Below, one piece after another: positions 36,795 to 45,571 of a DNA stretch of 64,000 nt. A model generated the notes under the pieces. It was not told where the DNA came from, ran no database searches, and saw only the letters and a program-made list of their open reading frames with translations. The position numbers and the translations under genes were made by a program. Where the stretch lies: positions 2,433,001-2,497,000 of the forward strand of contig NZ_CP082922.1 in assembly GCF_019931675.1 (NCBI RefSeq), given 5' to 3'. Origin of the DNA: Nocardioides rotundus (GTDB lineage Bacteria; Actinomycetota; Actinomycetes; Propionibacteriales; Nocardioidaceae). The number at the start of each line of letters is the position of its first letter. Within the stretch, counting starts at the first letter, position 1.

Positions 36795-37798
36795 GCCCGC
36801 GCCGCGGTGGTGACGAGCAGGGCGTCCGGGGTGTCCACCACGACCACGTCGTCCAGCCCGACGACGGCCACGACCCGCGACCCGTCGGCGACGACCAGCC
36901 CGGAGGCGTCCACCGAGCGCACCTGCGCCGGGTCTCCCACGACGGTCAGCCCCGCTTCCCCGGCCACCGTTCCCAGCGAGGCGAAGTCGCCGACGTCGTC
37001 CCAGCCGAGGTCGGCCGGGACCACGGCCACCCGGCCGGCGGCCGCCGCCGGCTCCGCCACGGCATGGTCCACCGCGATCCTGGGCAGGCGCGGCCAGATC
37101 TCCTCCAGGAGCGCGGGGTCGGCGGCGATGCGGCGCAGGTCGGCGGCGAAGTCGGGATCCTGCTCGGCCAGCAGGTCGAGCAGGACACCGGGGCGGGCCA
37201 GGAACATGCCGGCGTTCCAGCGGTGGTCCCCGCCGGCGACATACTCCCGGGCGACGTCGGCCGACGGCTTCTCCACGAACGCCTCCGCGCGATGCACGCC
37301 CGGGAGGTCCGGGAGCAGCTCACCCACCCGGACGTAGCCGAACCCGGTCGCCGGGTGGGTGGGGGCGATCCCGATCGTCACCAGCCAGCCGGCCCGCGCG
37401 GCCGCCGCACCCGCGTTCACGGCGGCCCGGAAGGCGTCCGGGTCGGCGATCACGTGGTCCGCGGCGAAGGAGCCCAGCACGGTGTCGGGGTCGCGCCGCT
37501 CGAGGACGGCCGCCGCCAGCCCGATCGCCGCCATGGAGTCCCGCGGCGACGGCTCGGCCAGCACGTCGGCGGGATCCAGCACGGGGAGCTGGTCGAGCAC
37601 GGCCTCGCGGTGCGCCGCACCGGTCACCACCACCACCCGGTCCCCGGTGAGCGGCTCCAGCCGGTCCACGGTCGCCTGCAGCAGGGTCCGGCCGGAGCCG
37701 GTCAGGTCGAGGAGGAACTTCGGCCGCGCCCGGCGCGACAGCGGCCAGAGCCGGGTCCCGGACCCGCCGGCGGGTACGACGGCCCAGAAGTCGTCCAT
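36734..37798 (-). CDS. manC: Mannose-1-phosphate guanylyltransferase
   Basis: A 354-residue nucleotidyltransferase making GDP-mannose from mannose-1-P and GTP. The N-terminal GT-A fold has VVPAGGSGTRLWPLSR, LAEPSPRDSMAAIGLAA, FAADHVI and the sugar-1-phosphate binding EAFVEKPS, followed by W(N)AGMFLARP. The C-terminal left-handed helix region ends in the overlap with fbiB. ATG at 37798. It works with manB at 25.8-27.2 kb; GDP-mannose would feed mannosyltransferases or mannan/PIM synthesis. Confidence 0.93.
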   Translation of the reverse strand: MDDFWAVVPAGGSGTRLWPLSRRARPKFLLDLTGSGRTLLQATVDRLEPLTGDRVVVVTGAAHREAVLDQLPVLDPADVLAEPSPRDSMAAIGLAAAVLERRDPDTVLGSFAADHVIADPDAFRAAVNAGAAAARAGWLVTIGIAPTHPATGFGYVRVGELLPDLPGVHRAEAFVEKPSADVAREYVAGGDHRWNAGMFLARPGVLLDLLAEQDPDFAADLRRIAADPALLEEIWPRLPRIAVDHAVAEPAAAAGRVAVVPADLGWDDVGDFASLGTVAGEAGLTVVGDPAQVRSVDASGLVVADGSRVVAVVGLDDVVVVDTPDALLVTTAARAQDVRRIVTELGDEGRDELL

Positions 37799-37838
37799 AC
37801 CGCGCAGGCTATCCCGGGCGCCCCGTAGCCTGGGCCGG

Positions 37839-38570
37839 GTGCCGGTCTTCCACGACATCCTCCAGCCCCTGCTGCGTGCGGACCCGGGACGCCCGCTGGT
37901 GACGTTCTACGACTCCGCGTCCGGCGAGCGCACCGAGCTGTCGGTGGCGACGTACGCCAACTGGGTGGCCAAGGGCGCCTCGCTCCTCGCCGACGAGTCC
38001 GGCCTCGAGCGCGGCCAGCGGCTGCTCGTCGACCTCCCGACGCACTGGCTCGGCCCGGTGTTCCTCGGGGCCGCCTGGACGGTGGGGCTCGAGGTCGTCT
38101 GGCCGGGTGAGGAGGCCAACAGCGCGGACGCGGTCGTGTGCGGCCCCGACGGGGTGGAGAGGTACGGCGACCTCGCGGACCGCCTCCCGGTGCTGGCCAG
38201 CGCGCTGCTGCCCCTCGGCGTCCGCTTCCCGACCCCGCCCGGTGGCGGGATCGTGGACATCGGAGTGGAGATCTGGGGCCAGCCCGACGCCTTCACGCCC
38301 TGGGACCCGCCGCTCGGCGACGACCTCGCGGTCACCGGGCAGACCCACGACCAGCTGTGGGAGGCGGCCGCCGCGAGCCCGCTGGCCCACGGCGACCGCC
38401 TCCTGGCGGAGTCGAACCCGGCTTCCCCGTCCGGGCTCGGCTCCTTCACCGGGCCGTTGGCCCGGTCCGGCTCCCTGGTCCTCGCGGTGAACGCGGACCG
38501 GGAGCAGCTGCAGCGGATCCGGGACGACGAGCGCGTCACCGGCTCCGGAGGTCAGCCGGCGCTGGAGTAG
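37839..38570 (+). CDS. TIGR03089 family protein
   Basis: A 243-residue actinobacterial TIGR03089 protein, a truncated acyl-adenylate-enzyme-like fold (TFYDSASGERTELSVATYANWVAKGASLL resembles the N-terminus of AMP-binding proteins; landmark pieces TFYDSASGERTEL and YANWVAKGASLL). The AMP-forming active-site motifs are missing, so enzymatic adenylation is unlikely. GTG start at 37839. It diverges from manC by 40 bases and its last 19 bases overlap the end of the amidase gene on the opposite strand. Confidence 0.8.
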   Translation: MPVFHDILQPLLRADPGRPLVTFYDSASGERTELSVATYANWVAKGASLLADESGLERGQRLLVDLPTHWLGPVFLGAAWTVGLEVVWPGEEANSADAVVCGPDGVERYGDLADRLPVLASALLPLGVRFPTPPGGGIVDIGVEIWGQPDAFTPWDPPLGDDLAVTGQTHDQLWEAAAASPLAHGDRLLAESNPASPSGLGSFTGPLARSGSLVLAVNADREQLQRIRDDERVTGSGGQPALE

Positions 38571-41500
38571 GCCCCCATCCCCTCGGCCAGGAACCGCCGC
38601 GGCCCGAAGCCGCCCTGGGTCCCGGGCAGCATCCAGAGGTAGCCCGTGGCCCGCTCCCGGACGATCACGTCGGGGTGCGCGCTGCCGGTCATGTCGGAGA
38701 CGCCGAGCACCCAGTCGTAGCGGCTCAGGTCGATCCCGAGGTCGGTCTCGCCACCCGTGAGCCCGCCGGGACCGTTGCCGCGCATCCACACCAGCCGGTC
38801 GCCCTTGCGCAGCAGCGTGTCCGGGGCACCGTCGGAGTCCCAGCGCCCGATGCCGATCTGGCTGGAGGCGGTGCGGGCGCTCCGCGCCACGACGCTGGAC
38901 TCGATCCCCGACAGCCCGCCGCCGGAGTAGAGCCGCATGGCCCCGCCCGTGGGCTGCCCGAGCAGGTCCGGCCAGCCATCGCCGTCGAAGTCGCCGGCCG
39001 CGGTCAACAGGCGCACCGAGCCGAAGCCCTTGGCCAGCACTCGCCGGTCGGCGAACTTCCCGCCGCCGAGGCCGCGGAAGAGGTACAGCGTGCCGGTGTC
39101 GGCACTGCGGGCGACCAGGTCGCCCTTGCCGTCCCGGTCCCAGTCGCCGACGCGGAGCACGGTGTCGGCCCAGCCGAGCGTGAGGCCGGTGTCGATCGGC
39201 GCTCGGGTGTCGAAGCGTCCGCGGTTGGGCACCACGACCACGGAGGACCCGGACCGGCCGACCAGGTCGAGCTCCGGGGACCCGGTCACCTGGGCGGTGC
39301 TGAGCGAGCTCAGCCCGGCGGCCCGGCTCATCGGGCCCAGCGCCCGGCCGAAGGTGCCGTCGCCGCGGCCCGGCAGGACCGTGGTGGCGCCGGAGGCCTT
39401 CGAGCGCAGCACCAGGTCCGCGGTGCGGTCGCCGTTCCAGTCGCCGCCGCCGACCACGGTGTCGTAGCCGCCGTAGCTGCCGGGGATCCGGCGCGCGTTG
39501 TCGGCACCGAAGGTGCTGCCGGCGATCCCGGGCCGCAGGGTCAGGACGCCGCCCTCGCGGACCACGACGTCGGGCCGGCCGTCGCCGGTGACGTCGCCGA
39601 CGCCGGAGATCAGGTCGTAGCCGCCCCATCCGGTCCCCTTGAGGACCGTCCGGAAGGTGCCGTCGCCGTCGCCCAGGAAGACCACCAGCCGGTTCCCGCC
39701 GGCTTGGCGCCCGACCAGATCGTTCCTGCCGTCCCCGTTGAGGTCGCCGACCGCGGTGATCTTCTCGTAGCCCTTGAAGACGCCGAGGGTGCGCACCGGG
39801 GCGCCGAAGCCGCCCTTGCCGTCACCGGAGCGGACCTGCACGGACCCGTCGCCCATCCGGAGCAGCACGTCGCCGGTCTTGTCGCCGGTGACGTCCGGGG
39901 TGGCGACGACCTCGCGGAGGTCGAGCCCGGTGAGCACCTTCTGCGGAGTGCCGAGCGAGAGCAGGCCGCCGGTCGGCAGCACGAACGCCCGGCCGTCGCT
40001 CTTGCGACGTACGACGATGTCGGGGAAGGCGGTCGAGGCCAGGTTCGACTCCAGCTGCCGGCCGGCCCAGGACCTCTGGGCGGCCTTGGCGTAGCGACGG
40101 ATCGCTGGCAGCTGGGCGTAGAGGTAGCGCCCCGGGCAGGCGGTCGAGCCCGCGTCGCGGTGGCCGTTGATCGCCGGGAACGTGCGGTCGCCGATGCGCT
40201 GGGAGGTCGACGCGGCGTCCACGCCGTGCAGCGACAGCTTCCAGCCCATCAGCCGGCCGTAGGCCCGCAGCATCTCCTCGGAGGGCCGGGCGGTGTCGAA
40301 GTTGCCGATCGCCGACATGGCGAAGGCGTAGTCGTTGTAGCCGAGGGTGTGCGCCCCCACCACCGGACGGTCGACGCCCCCGGCGCGCCCCTCCCAGATC
40401 CGGCCGAAGCGGTCGACCAGGAAGTTGTAGCCGATGTCGCTCCAGCCGCGCGAGCGGGTGTGGTAGGCGTAGATGCCGCGGATGATCGAGGGCACCTGAT
40501 CGCGGGTGTAGTCGTTGCTGTTCACCGTGTGATGGACGAACCCGCCCTGGATCTCGTAGTAGCTCGGCGACCCGTCGCGCAGGCTCTCGTCGGCCCCCCA
40601 CTGTGCGCGGGAGAAGATCTGCGGCTTGGGGGTGAACTCGGTGGCGCGCAGCGCCAGGGCGCCGTCGCTGTCGGTGCCGGCGGCGCTCTCGTCGCCGTCG
40701 GCGGCGACGTCGGAGCCGGGGGCCTCGCCGGTGCCACCGGCCTGCGGCGTGGTCGCCGGGTCGTCCGCGCCGGTGTCGATCGCGGGCGGCTCCGTCGCGG
40801 TGGCCCCGTCCGTGCCGGGGTCCACCACGGCGAGGGACATGTCGTCGGGGATCCGGGCGCCGTCGGTGCTCACCCGCACCTGGACCTCGTCGACGTCGCC
40901 CACCACCACCGGATCGGTGCCCGGGCGGACGTCGTCACCGAGCTCCTGCTTCGCGGGCCCGTGCTCGTCCTGGTACTCGATGGGCTGCCAGACCGACCAG
41001 CGGCCGTCCTTGAGGGAGCGCACCTCGAAGGTCATGGCGCCGGCCGGGACGTCCACCCCGGAGCGCCAGGTGATGCCGACCGTGCCGTAGCCGGTCACCG
41101 GCTGCGGCTCGCTGACCAGCACGTCCCCGGTCGCCTCCTCCGAGGGCTCCGGGCCGGCGGTCGCCTCCGGCTCCGCGGGACGCGGCCCCAGGGAGTCGGG
41201 GGTCATGCCCTCACCAGAGGCGTCCGGCTCGGGTGCGGTCTCCTTCGGCTCGCTGTTGCGGGCCTCCCCGCCCGCACTGGTCAGCGCGACCTCGGTGACC
41301 TGCGGCGCGACGTTGCGCTCCGGCACCCGGGCAGGGGCGGCGTCGGGCGCGGGGGCCGCGGTCGCCTCCCGCGGGCCGCTCTCCTGCGGAGCCTGCGCGT
41401 CCTCACGCGCCGCGGCGCGGTCCCGCGTCTCGGCGGGGCTGGGCGCTACGCCGGCACCCGCGCCGGGCACGGGCTGGCTGGGCTGCGCCAGGTCGAGTCG

Positions 41501-41596
41501 GACGACGGAGGCCGCCGGCGTCAGGGCGACCAGCACCGTGCCGAGCACCAGGAACTGCTGGCACGCGGTCACGTAGCGGCTGCGGAAGGGCGACAT
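38552..41596 (-). CDS. Secreted PGRP-type N-acetylmuramoyl-L-alanine amidase with FG-GAP repeats
   Basis: A 1014-residue exported protein with a signal peptide (about 1-33), an acidic low-complexity region (about 35-200) and a small beta domain (about 205-290). The PGRP/amidase-2 domain at about 320-515 has SRAQWGADESL, zinc His in FVHHTVNSND and the His/Cys pair in NGHRDAGSTACPG. At least seven FG-GAP/VCBS blades follow (about 530-1014), each with a DxNGDG- or DxTGDG-like calcium loop (DLNGDGRNDLVG, DVTGDGRPDVVV, DWNGDRTADLVL, DFDGDGWPDLLG). It should cut the MurNAc-L-Ala bond of peptidoglycan, with the propeller binding a glycan or protein. Paired GTCACAGG boxes lie upstream. Confidence 0.92.
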   Translation of the reverse strand: MSPFRSRYVTACQQFLVLGTVLVALTPAASVVRLDLAQPSQPVPGAGAGVAPSPAETRDRAAAREDAQAPQESGPREATAAPAPDAAPARVPERNVAPQVTEVALTSAGGEARNSEPKETAPEPDASGEGMTPDSLGPRPAEPEATAGPEPSEEATGDVLVSEPQPVTGYGTVGITWRSGVDVPAGAMTFEVRSLKDGRWSVWQPIEYQDEHGPAKQELGDDVRPGTDPVVVGDVDEVQVRVSTDGARIPDDMSLAVVDPGTDGATATEPPAIDTGADDPATTPQAGGTGEAPGSDVAADGDESAAGTDSDGALALRATEFTPKPQIFSRAQWGADESLRDGSPSYYEIQGGFVHHTVNSNDYTRDQVPSIIRGIYAYHTRSRGWSDIGYNFLVDRFGRIWEGRAGGVDRPVVGAHTLGYNDYAFAMSAIGNFDTARPSEEMLRAYGRLMGWKLSLHGVDAASTSQRIGDRTFPAINGHRDAGSTACPGRYLYAQLPAIRRYAKAAQRSWAGRQLESNLASTAFPDIVVRRKSDGRAFVLPTGGLLSLGTPQKVLTGLDLREVVATPDVTGDKTGDVLLRMGDGSVQVRSGDGKGGFGAPVRTLGVFKGYEKITAVGDLNGDGRNDLVGRQAGGNRLVVFLGDGDGTFRTVLKGTGWGGYDLISGVGDVTGDGRPDVVVREGGVLTLRPGIAGSTFGADNARRIPGSYGGYDTVVGGGDWNGDRTADLVLRSKASGATTVLPGRGDGTFGRALGPMSRAAGLSSLSTAQVTGSPELDLVGRSGSSVVVVPNRGRFDTRAPIDTGLTLGWADTVLRVGDWDRDGKGDLVARSADTGTLYLFRGLGGGKFADRRVLAKGFGSVRLLTAAGDFDGDGWPDLLGQPTGGAMRLYSGGGLSGIESSVVARSARTASSQIGIGRWDSDGAPDTLLRKGDRLVWMRGNGPGGLTGGETDLGIDLSRYDWVLGVSDMTGSAHPDVIVRERATGYLWMLPGTQGGFGPRRFLAEGMGAYSSAG

Positions 41597-41621
41597 ACGA
41601 GCAACTCCATGTGGGGGAAGT

Positions 41622-41657
41622 AGTCACAGGAGTAGCAAGTTTCACATCAGTCACAGG
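41622..41657 (-). promoter_or_regulatory. Paired AGTCACAGG boxes upstream of the amidase gene
   Basis: AGTCACAGG occurs at 41622-41630 and again at 41649-41657 (direct, 27 bases apart), 26 bases before the amidase start codon. From memory, mycobacterial MtrA recognises GTCACAGCG-like direct repeats, so these are candidate MtrA sites; spacing differs from the published arrangement. Confidence 0.35.
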
Positions 41658-41786
41658 GGTCAGCGCAAGGAATCTGAGTAACTACAAACATGTAATTTCC
41701 ACTCGACACGCCGACGGGTGTGGTGAATCTAGCCCAGATCCGCCTCGAGGCCCGGCCAAACCGCGCCCGAGGCAGCCGGAACGGGC

Positions 41787-42566
41787 TCAGATGTCCGCGC
41801 CGATGGCCTCGTCGTCGGTCGGGTCGTCGTCGTCGTAGTGCAGGTAGCGGATGCCGGCGTCCACGTCGCCGTCGAAGCCGACCTTGCCGTCCTCCAGCAC
41901 GATCACCCGGTCGCACATCTTCCGCACCGACGCCGCGGCGTGGCTGACGTAGAACAGGGTGCGACCGGAGTTGCGCACCTCCTGCATGCGCTCCATGCAC
42001 TTCTTCTTGAACGGCTTGTCCCCCACCGCCAGCACCTCGTCGGCGAGGAAGATGTCGGAGTCGACGTGGATCGCCACCGCGAAGCCCAGGCGCGCCTTCT
42101 GACCCGAGCTGTAGTGGCCGACCCGGCTGTCCAGGTGCTTGCCCAGCTCGGAGAACTCGACGATGTCGTCGAACTTGCGCTGGGTCTCCTTCTCCGACAT
42201 GCCCAGGATGGCGGCGTTGAGGTAGAGGTTGTCCCGCCCGGACAGCTCGGGGTGGAACCCTGCGCCCGTCGCGATCAGCCCGGCGATCCGGCCGCGGGTG
42301 AGCACGCTGCCGGTGTCGGGTCGCATGATCCCGTTGATCAGCTTCAGCAGGGTGGACTTGCCGGACCCGTTGAGCCCCATCAGGCCGACCGACTCCCCCT
42401 GCCGCACGGTGAAGGAGACGTCGTCCACGGCGGCGAAGGTGTCGCTGATCTTCTCCCGGCGCAGCGCGGCGACGCTGACCTGCTTGATCGTGCGGTGATA
42501 GCGCAGCTTGAAGCTCTTGGTGACGTTGTCGACCACGATCGACTCGGGCGCGTTCTCGACACTCAT
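41787..42566 (-). CDS. wzt: Polysaccharide ABC exporter ATP-binding protein (Wzt type)
   Basis: A 259-residue ABC ATPase with Walker A (GLMGLNGSGKSTLLKL), the atypical signature YSSGQKARLGFA used by O-antigen/teichoic-acid exporters, Walker B (DIFLADEVLAVGD) and the H-loop (FYVSHAAASV). It powers export of a lipid-linked glycan through its Wzm partner. It lacks the extra C-terminal carbohydrate-binding domain of E. coli Wzt and matches the short mycobacterial RfbE length. ATG at 42566 shares one base with the permease stop (TGATG), so the subunits are translationally coupled. Confidence 0.93.
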   Translation of the reverse strand: MSVENAPESIVVDNVTKSFKLRYHRTIKQVSVAALRREKISDTFAAVDDVSFTVRQGESVGLMGLNGSGKSTLLKLINGIMRPDTGSVLTRGRIAGLIATGAGFHPELSGRDNLYLNAAILGMSEKETQRKFDDIVEFSELGKHLDSRVGHYSSGQKARLGFAVAIHVDSDIFLADEVLAVGDKPFKKKCMERMQEVRNSGRTLFYVSHAAASVRKMCDRVIVLEDGKVGFDGDVDAGIRYLHYDDDDPTDDEAIGADI

Positions 42567-43465
42567 CACAGCTGCTCCGGGATCCGGCCCTCGGTGCGGG
42601 AGAACACCAGCTGGGCGATGACCAGCAGGACAACGCCGAAGAGGACGCACAGCCACCCCAGCTGCATCAGGTGCGGCGGGATGTTGGCCGCCTCGGTCTT
42701 GGCCGGGTCCGGCGTGGTGCCGACCCAGAAGGCGCGCTGCACGAGCAGTACGGCGTCGGCCAGGGGGTTCCACAGGTAGTACTGGGCGAAGTCGTGCCCG
42801 CCGATGTCGCCGAACCGCTCCTGCACCAGCGCGAACGGGTAGACCATCGGCACGCCGAAGCGGATGAAGTTGCTCAGCACGCTCACCGCGTTGGAGACGT
42901 CGCGCAGGAACACGTTGGCCACGCTCAGCAGCAGCGCCATCGCCGTACCGATGAGCGCGCACGCGACCAGGGCGAGGGCGAGCCCGGCCATCCCCACGGG
43001 ATCGGGCCGCCACCCGTAGGTCAGGCAGATCACCAACAGGATCACCAGCTGCGGCACCACGTGGAAGGCGGAGACCAGCATGGAGGCCACGGGGAACATC
43101 TCCCGTGGCACCGCCATCTTCACCACCACGCCGCGGTTGCGCACGATCGAGCGCGTGCCGGCGTTGAGCGTCTCCACGAAGAAGTGCACGACGATCAGCC
43201 CGGCGAAGACGTGCACCGCGAAGTTCTCCACCTGGCCGCGCTGCATGATCACGCCCATCACGAACCAGTAGATGAAGAACTGGCTGAGCGGGTTGATGTA
43301 GGACCACACCAGGCCCAGGAACGACCCCTGGTAGCGCGCCTGGATCTCCCGGCGCACCAGGAGGCGCAGCAGGTAGCGACGGCGGAAGACCTCGAGCAGG
43401 CCCGTGGTGCTCGAGGGTGGGACCAGCGGGGGGAGCTGCTCAGTGCCCGCCGGGCCCGTGGTCAC
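42566..43465 (-). CDS. wzm: Polysaccharide ABC exporter permease (Wzm type)
   Basis: A 299-residue ABC-2 permease with six membrane segments, preceded by the amphipathic RREIQARYQGSFLGLVWSYINP-type interface region (landmark RYQGSFLGLVWSYINP) typical of O-antigen and arabinogalactan exporters. It forms the membrane channel for lipid-linked galactan-like polymer. GTG at 43465 overlaps the stop of the GlfT2-like gene by four bases (GTGA), which decides the start over the longer reading. The glycosyltransferase-wzm-wzt order resembles the mycobacterial galactan export genes. Confidence 0.92.
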   Translation of the reverse strand: MTTGPAGTEQLPPLVPPSSTTGLLEVFRRRYLLRLLVRREIQARYQGSFLGLVWSYINPLSQFFIYWFVMGVIMQRGQVENFAVHVFAGLIVVHFFVETLNAGTRSIVRNRGVVVKMAVPREMFPVASMLVSAFHVVPQLVILLVICLTYGWRPDPVGMAGLALALVACALIGTAMALLLSVANVFLRDVSNAVSVLSNFIRFGVPMVYPFALVQERFGDIGGHDFAQYYLWNPLADAVLLVQRAFWVGTTPDPAKTEAANIPPHLMQLGWLCVLFGVVLLVIAQLVFSRTEGRIPEQL

Positions 43466-45471
43466 TCGTAGCCTTCGAAGGTGCGCTTCCACGCCTCGGG
43501 GCTGGTCAGCTCCGGCAGCGCGTCACGGTAGCGGCGCGCCAGCTCGGGCCAGTCCCGCCACAGCTGCGCGTGCAGCTTGGCCGACCGGGTCATCTGGGCC
43601 CGGAACTCCTCGGGGTCGCGGCGGTAGAACGAGGCGCTCGTGCCGTCGGCGGTGGAGACGATCGCGGAGTCCATCTGGGCCAGCCGCCACCAGCGCTGGT
43701 CGACGTGCGGCACCAGCGCCTCGGGGTAGTCCCGCGACAGGTCGCGCGGCTTGGTCACCTGCCGGACCAGGCCCACGGCACCCACCAGCATCTTCCCGAC
43801 CGTGGTGGTCGGGCTGGCCATCGCCTTGCCCCGCTTCGGGGGCTTCTTGCGGCGCGGCTCGGGGAACGCGCTGAGGTCGCTCTCGTTGTGCCCGTCGGAG
43901 TAGCCGTCGCGCATCTTGCGCACCTCGCCCAGGCGGGTGGCCATGTCCCGGTGCATCCGCTCGGGACCGTCGAGCACGTCCTGCAGGGCGCGCAGGATGG
44001 TCTCGCCGGTGGAGTACTGCATCGCCACCATCCGCATGGAGTGGTTCTCCCAGGACTCCATGACCATCCGGCCGCCGCGCTCGTAGGGCGTGTGCAGGAG
44101 GCAGGAGATCAGCCGGTTCCGCTCATGGAAGTAGGCCTGCCAGTCCAGCGTGTCGTCCTTCTCGGTCCACGGCACGTGCCAGACCGCGGCCCCCGGGAGG
44201 GTGACCGTGGGGTAGCCCGCCTCGCCGGCGCGCAGGCCGAACTCCGCGTCGTCCCACTTGATGAACATGGGCAGCGCGAGCCCGATCTCGCGGATCGTCT
44301 GGGTGGGGATCAGGCACATCCACCAGCCGTTGTAGTCGACGTCGACGCGCCGGTGCAGCCACTGGGTGCGGCGCAGGGACTTCCGGGAGAAGTCCTGTCC
44401 GTGCACGGTGGACGGCGCCGGCCCCCAGAACCAGGTGTAGCGCTCCAGGGTCTCGCCGTACGCGTGCAGCACCGAGCGGTCGTAGAGGCTGAACATGTGC
44501 CCGCCGACGATCGTCGGCCGGCTGCACAGGTCGGCGAAGGTGATCGCGCGCAGGATGCCGTCCATCTCGCAGACCACGTCGTCGTCGAGCAGCAGGACGT
44601 AGTCGGATCGGCCGCGCGCCTCGGCCTCGAGCATCGCGCGGGAGAAGCCGCCCGATCCGCCGAGGTTGTCCTGGTCGATGATCCGCAGCTTGTCCCCCAG
44701 GACGGCCGCGGCCGCCGGGTAGCTCTCGTCGTCGCGCACCTTCTGGTTGCCCTGGTCGACGACGATGACCTCGTCCAGTACGTCGAGCACGGCCGGCGTC
44801 TCTGCCAGGTTCTTCAGCTGGGCCGCGCAGAAGTCCGGCCGGTTGAAGGTGGTGATCCCGATGGTCAGGGTGCCCATCCGCATCCGGTCGGTCTCCACCG
44901 ACCAGTGCGCGCTCTCCAGCACCAGCTCGCGGTTCTCGGCCTCGATGTCGAACCAGTACCACCCACCGTCGATGAACGGCTGGAGCGAGAGGTCCAAGAC
45001 GACCTCCTGCACCCCGTCGCTGTCGATGTGCACGGCGTCGGCACGCATCACGTGCCCCTTGGCGGTCGAGCGGTAGATCAGCAGGTTCCCCGATCCGCTC
45101 AGCCGGGCGGTGAGCCGCACGGACTCGATGTCGGTCCAGCGGCGCCAGTAGCTGGCCGGGAACGCGTTGAAATAGGCACCGAAGGAGAGCCGCTTGCCGG
45201 GCTCGGCGATCGCGTAGCCGTCGGAGGAGATCCGGCCGAAGCCGCTGATCCCCTGCTCGCCCTCGGGCGTCGTCTCCGTCTTGACGGTGTCCTGGTTCTC
45301 CTCGCGACCCATCTGCTTGGTCGGCGCATCGCCACCGGAGAAGCTGGAGAGTCCGTTGACGTAGAGCGGACGGATGTCCAGGTCCTCGTCCGGACGCATC
45401 AGGGTGTGCTGGACGATGCGGTAGCCGCGAGTCGTCTCGGGTGCCGACTCGCTCACGCGTGCCTCGCTCAC
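43462..45471 (-). CDS. glfT2: GlfT2-like galactofuranosyltransferase
   Basis: A 669-residue GT2 enzyme built like mycobacterial GlfT2. An N-terminal beta-sandwich (about 15-190, IVQHTLMRPDEDLDIRPLYV) is followed by a GT-A domain with TIGITTFNRPDF, NLGGSGGFSRAM, the metal-binding DDD at 296-298, the catalytic-base WDDAEF at 406-411 and H432 in WHVPWT. A C-terminal helical region follows. GlfT2 extends galactan with alternating galactofuranose linkages from UDP-Galf, supplied here by glf at 52.3 kb. The GTG at 45471 has GGAGGAAGG eight bases upstream. It is coupled to wzm. Confidence 0.9.
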   Translation of the reverse strand: MSEARVSESAPETTRGYRIVQHTLMRPDEDLDIRPLYVNGLSSFSGGDAPTKQMGREENQDTVKTETTPEGEQGISGFGRISSDGYAIAEPGKRLSFGAYFNAFPASYWRRWTDIESVRLTARLSGSGNLLIYRSTAKGHVMRADAVHIDSDGVQEVVLDLSLQPFIDGGWYWFDIEAENRELVLESAHWSVETDRMRMGTLTIGITTFNRPDFCAAQLKNLAETPAVLDVLDEVIVVDQGNQKVRDDESYPAAAAVLGDKLRIIDQDNLGGSGGFSRAMLEAEARGRSDYVLLLDDDVVCEMDGILRAITFADLCSRPTIVGGHMFSLYDRSVLHAYGETLERYTWFWGPAPSTVHGQDFSRKSLRRTQWLHRRVDVDYNGWWMCLIPTQTIREIGLALPMFIKWDDAEFGLRAGEAGYPTVTLPGAAVWHVPWTEKDDTLDWQAYFHERNRLISCLLHTPYERGGRMVMESWENHSMRMVAMQYSTGETILRALQDVLDGPERMHRDMATRLGEVRKMRDGYSDGHNESDLSAFPEPRRKKPPKRGKAMASPTTTVGKMLVGAVGLVRQVTKPRDLSRDYPEALVPHVDQRWWRLAQMDSAIVSTADGTSASFYRRDPEEFRAQMTRSAKLHAQLWRDWPELARRYRDALPELTSPEAWKRTFEGYE

Positions 45472-45571
45472 AGGTGCCTTCCTCCGGGTTGGGTCAACGT
45501 CGCACAAGTTATCAGCCGGGACCGCGCGGCCCGGTGTCCCTGACGGGGTGTCCCCCGCCACGCTGGAGGGC

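Noticed and set aside
41597..41786. c-di-AMP (ydaO-type) riboswitch upstream of the amidase
   Set aside because: Wall-hydrolase genes in actinobacteria often carry one, but this 190-base region is AT-rich and lacks the paired structure expected.
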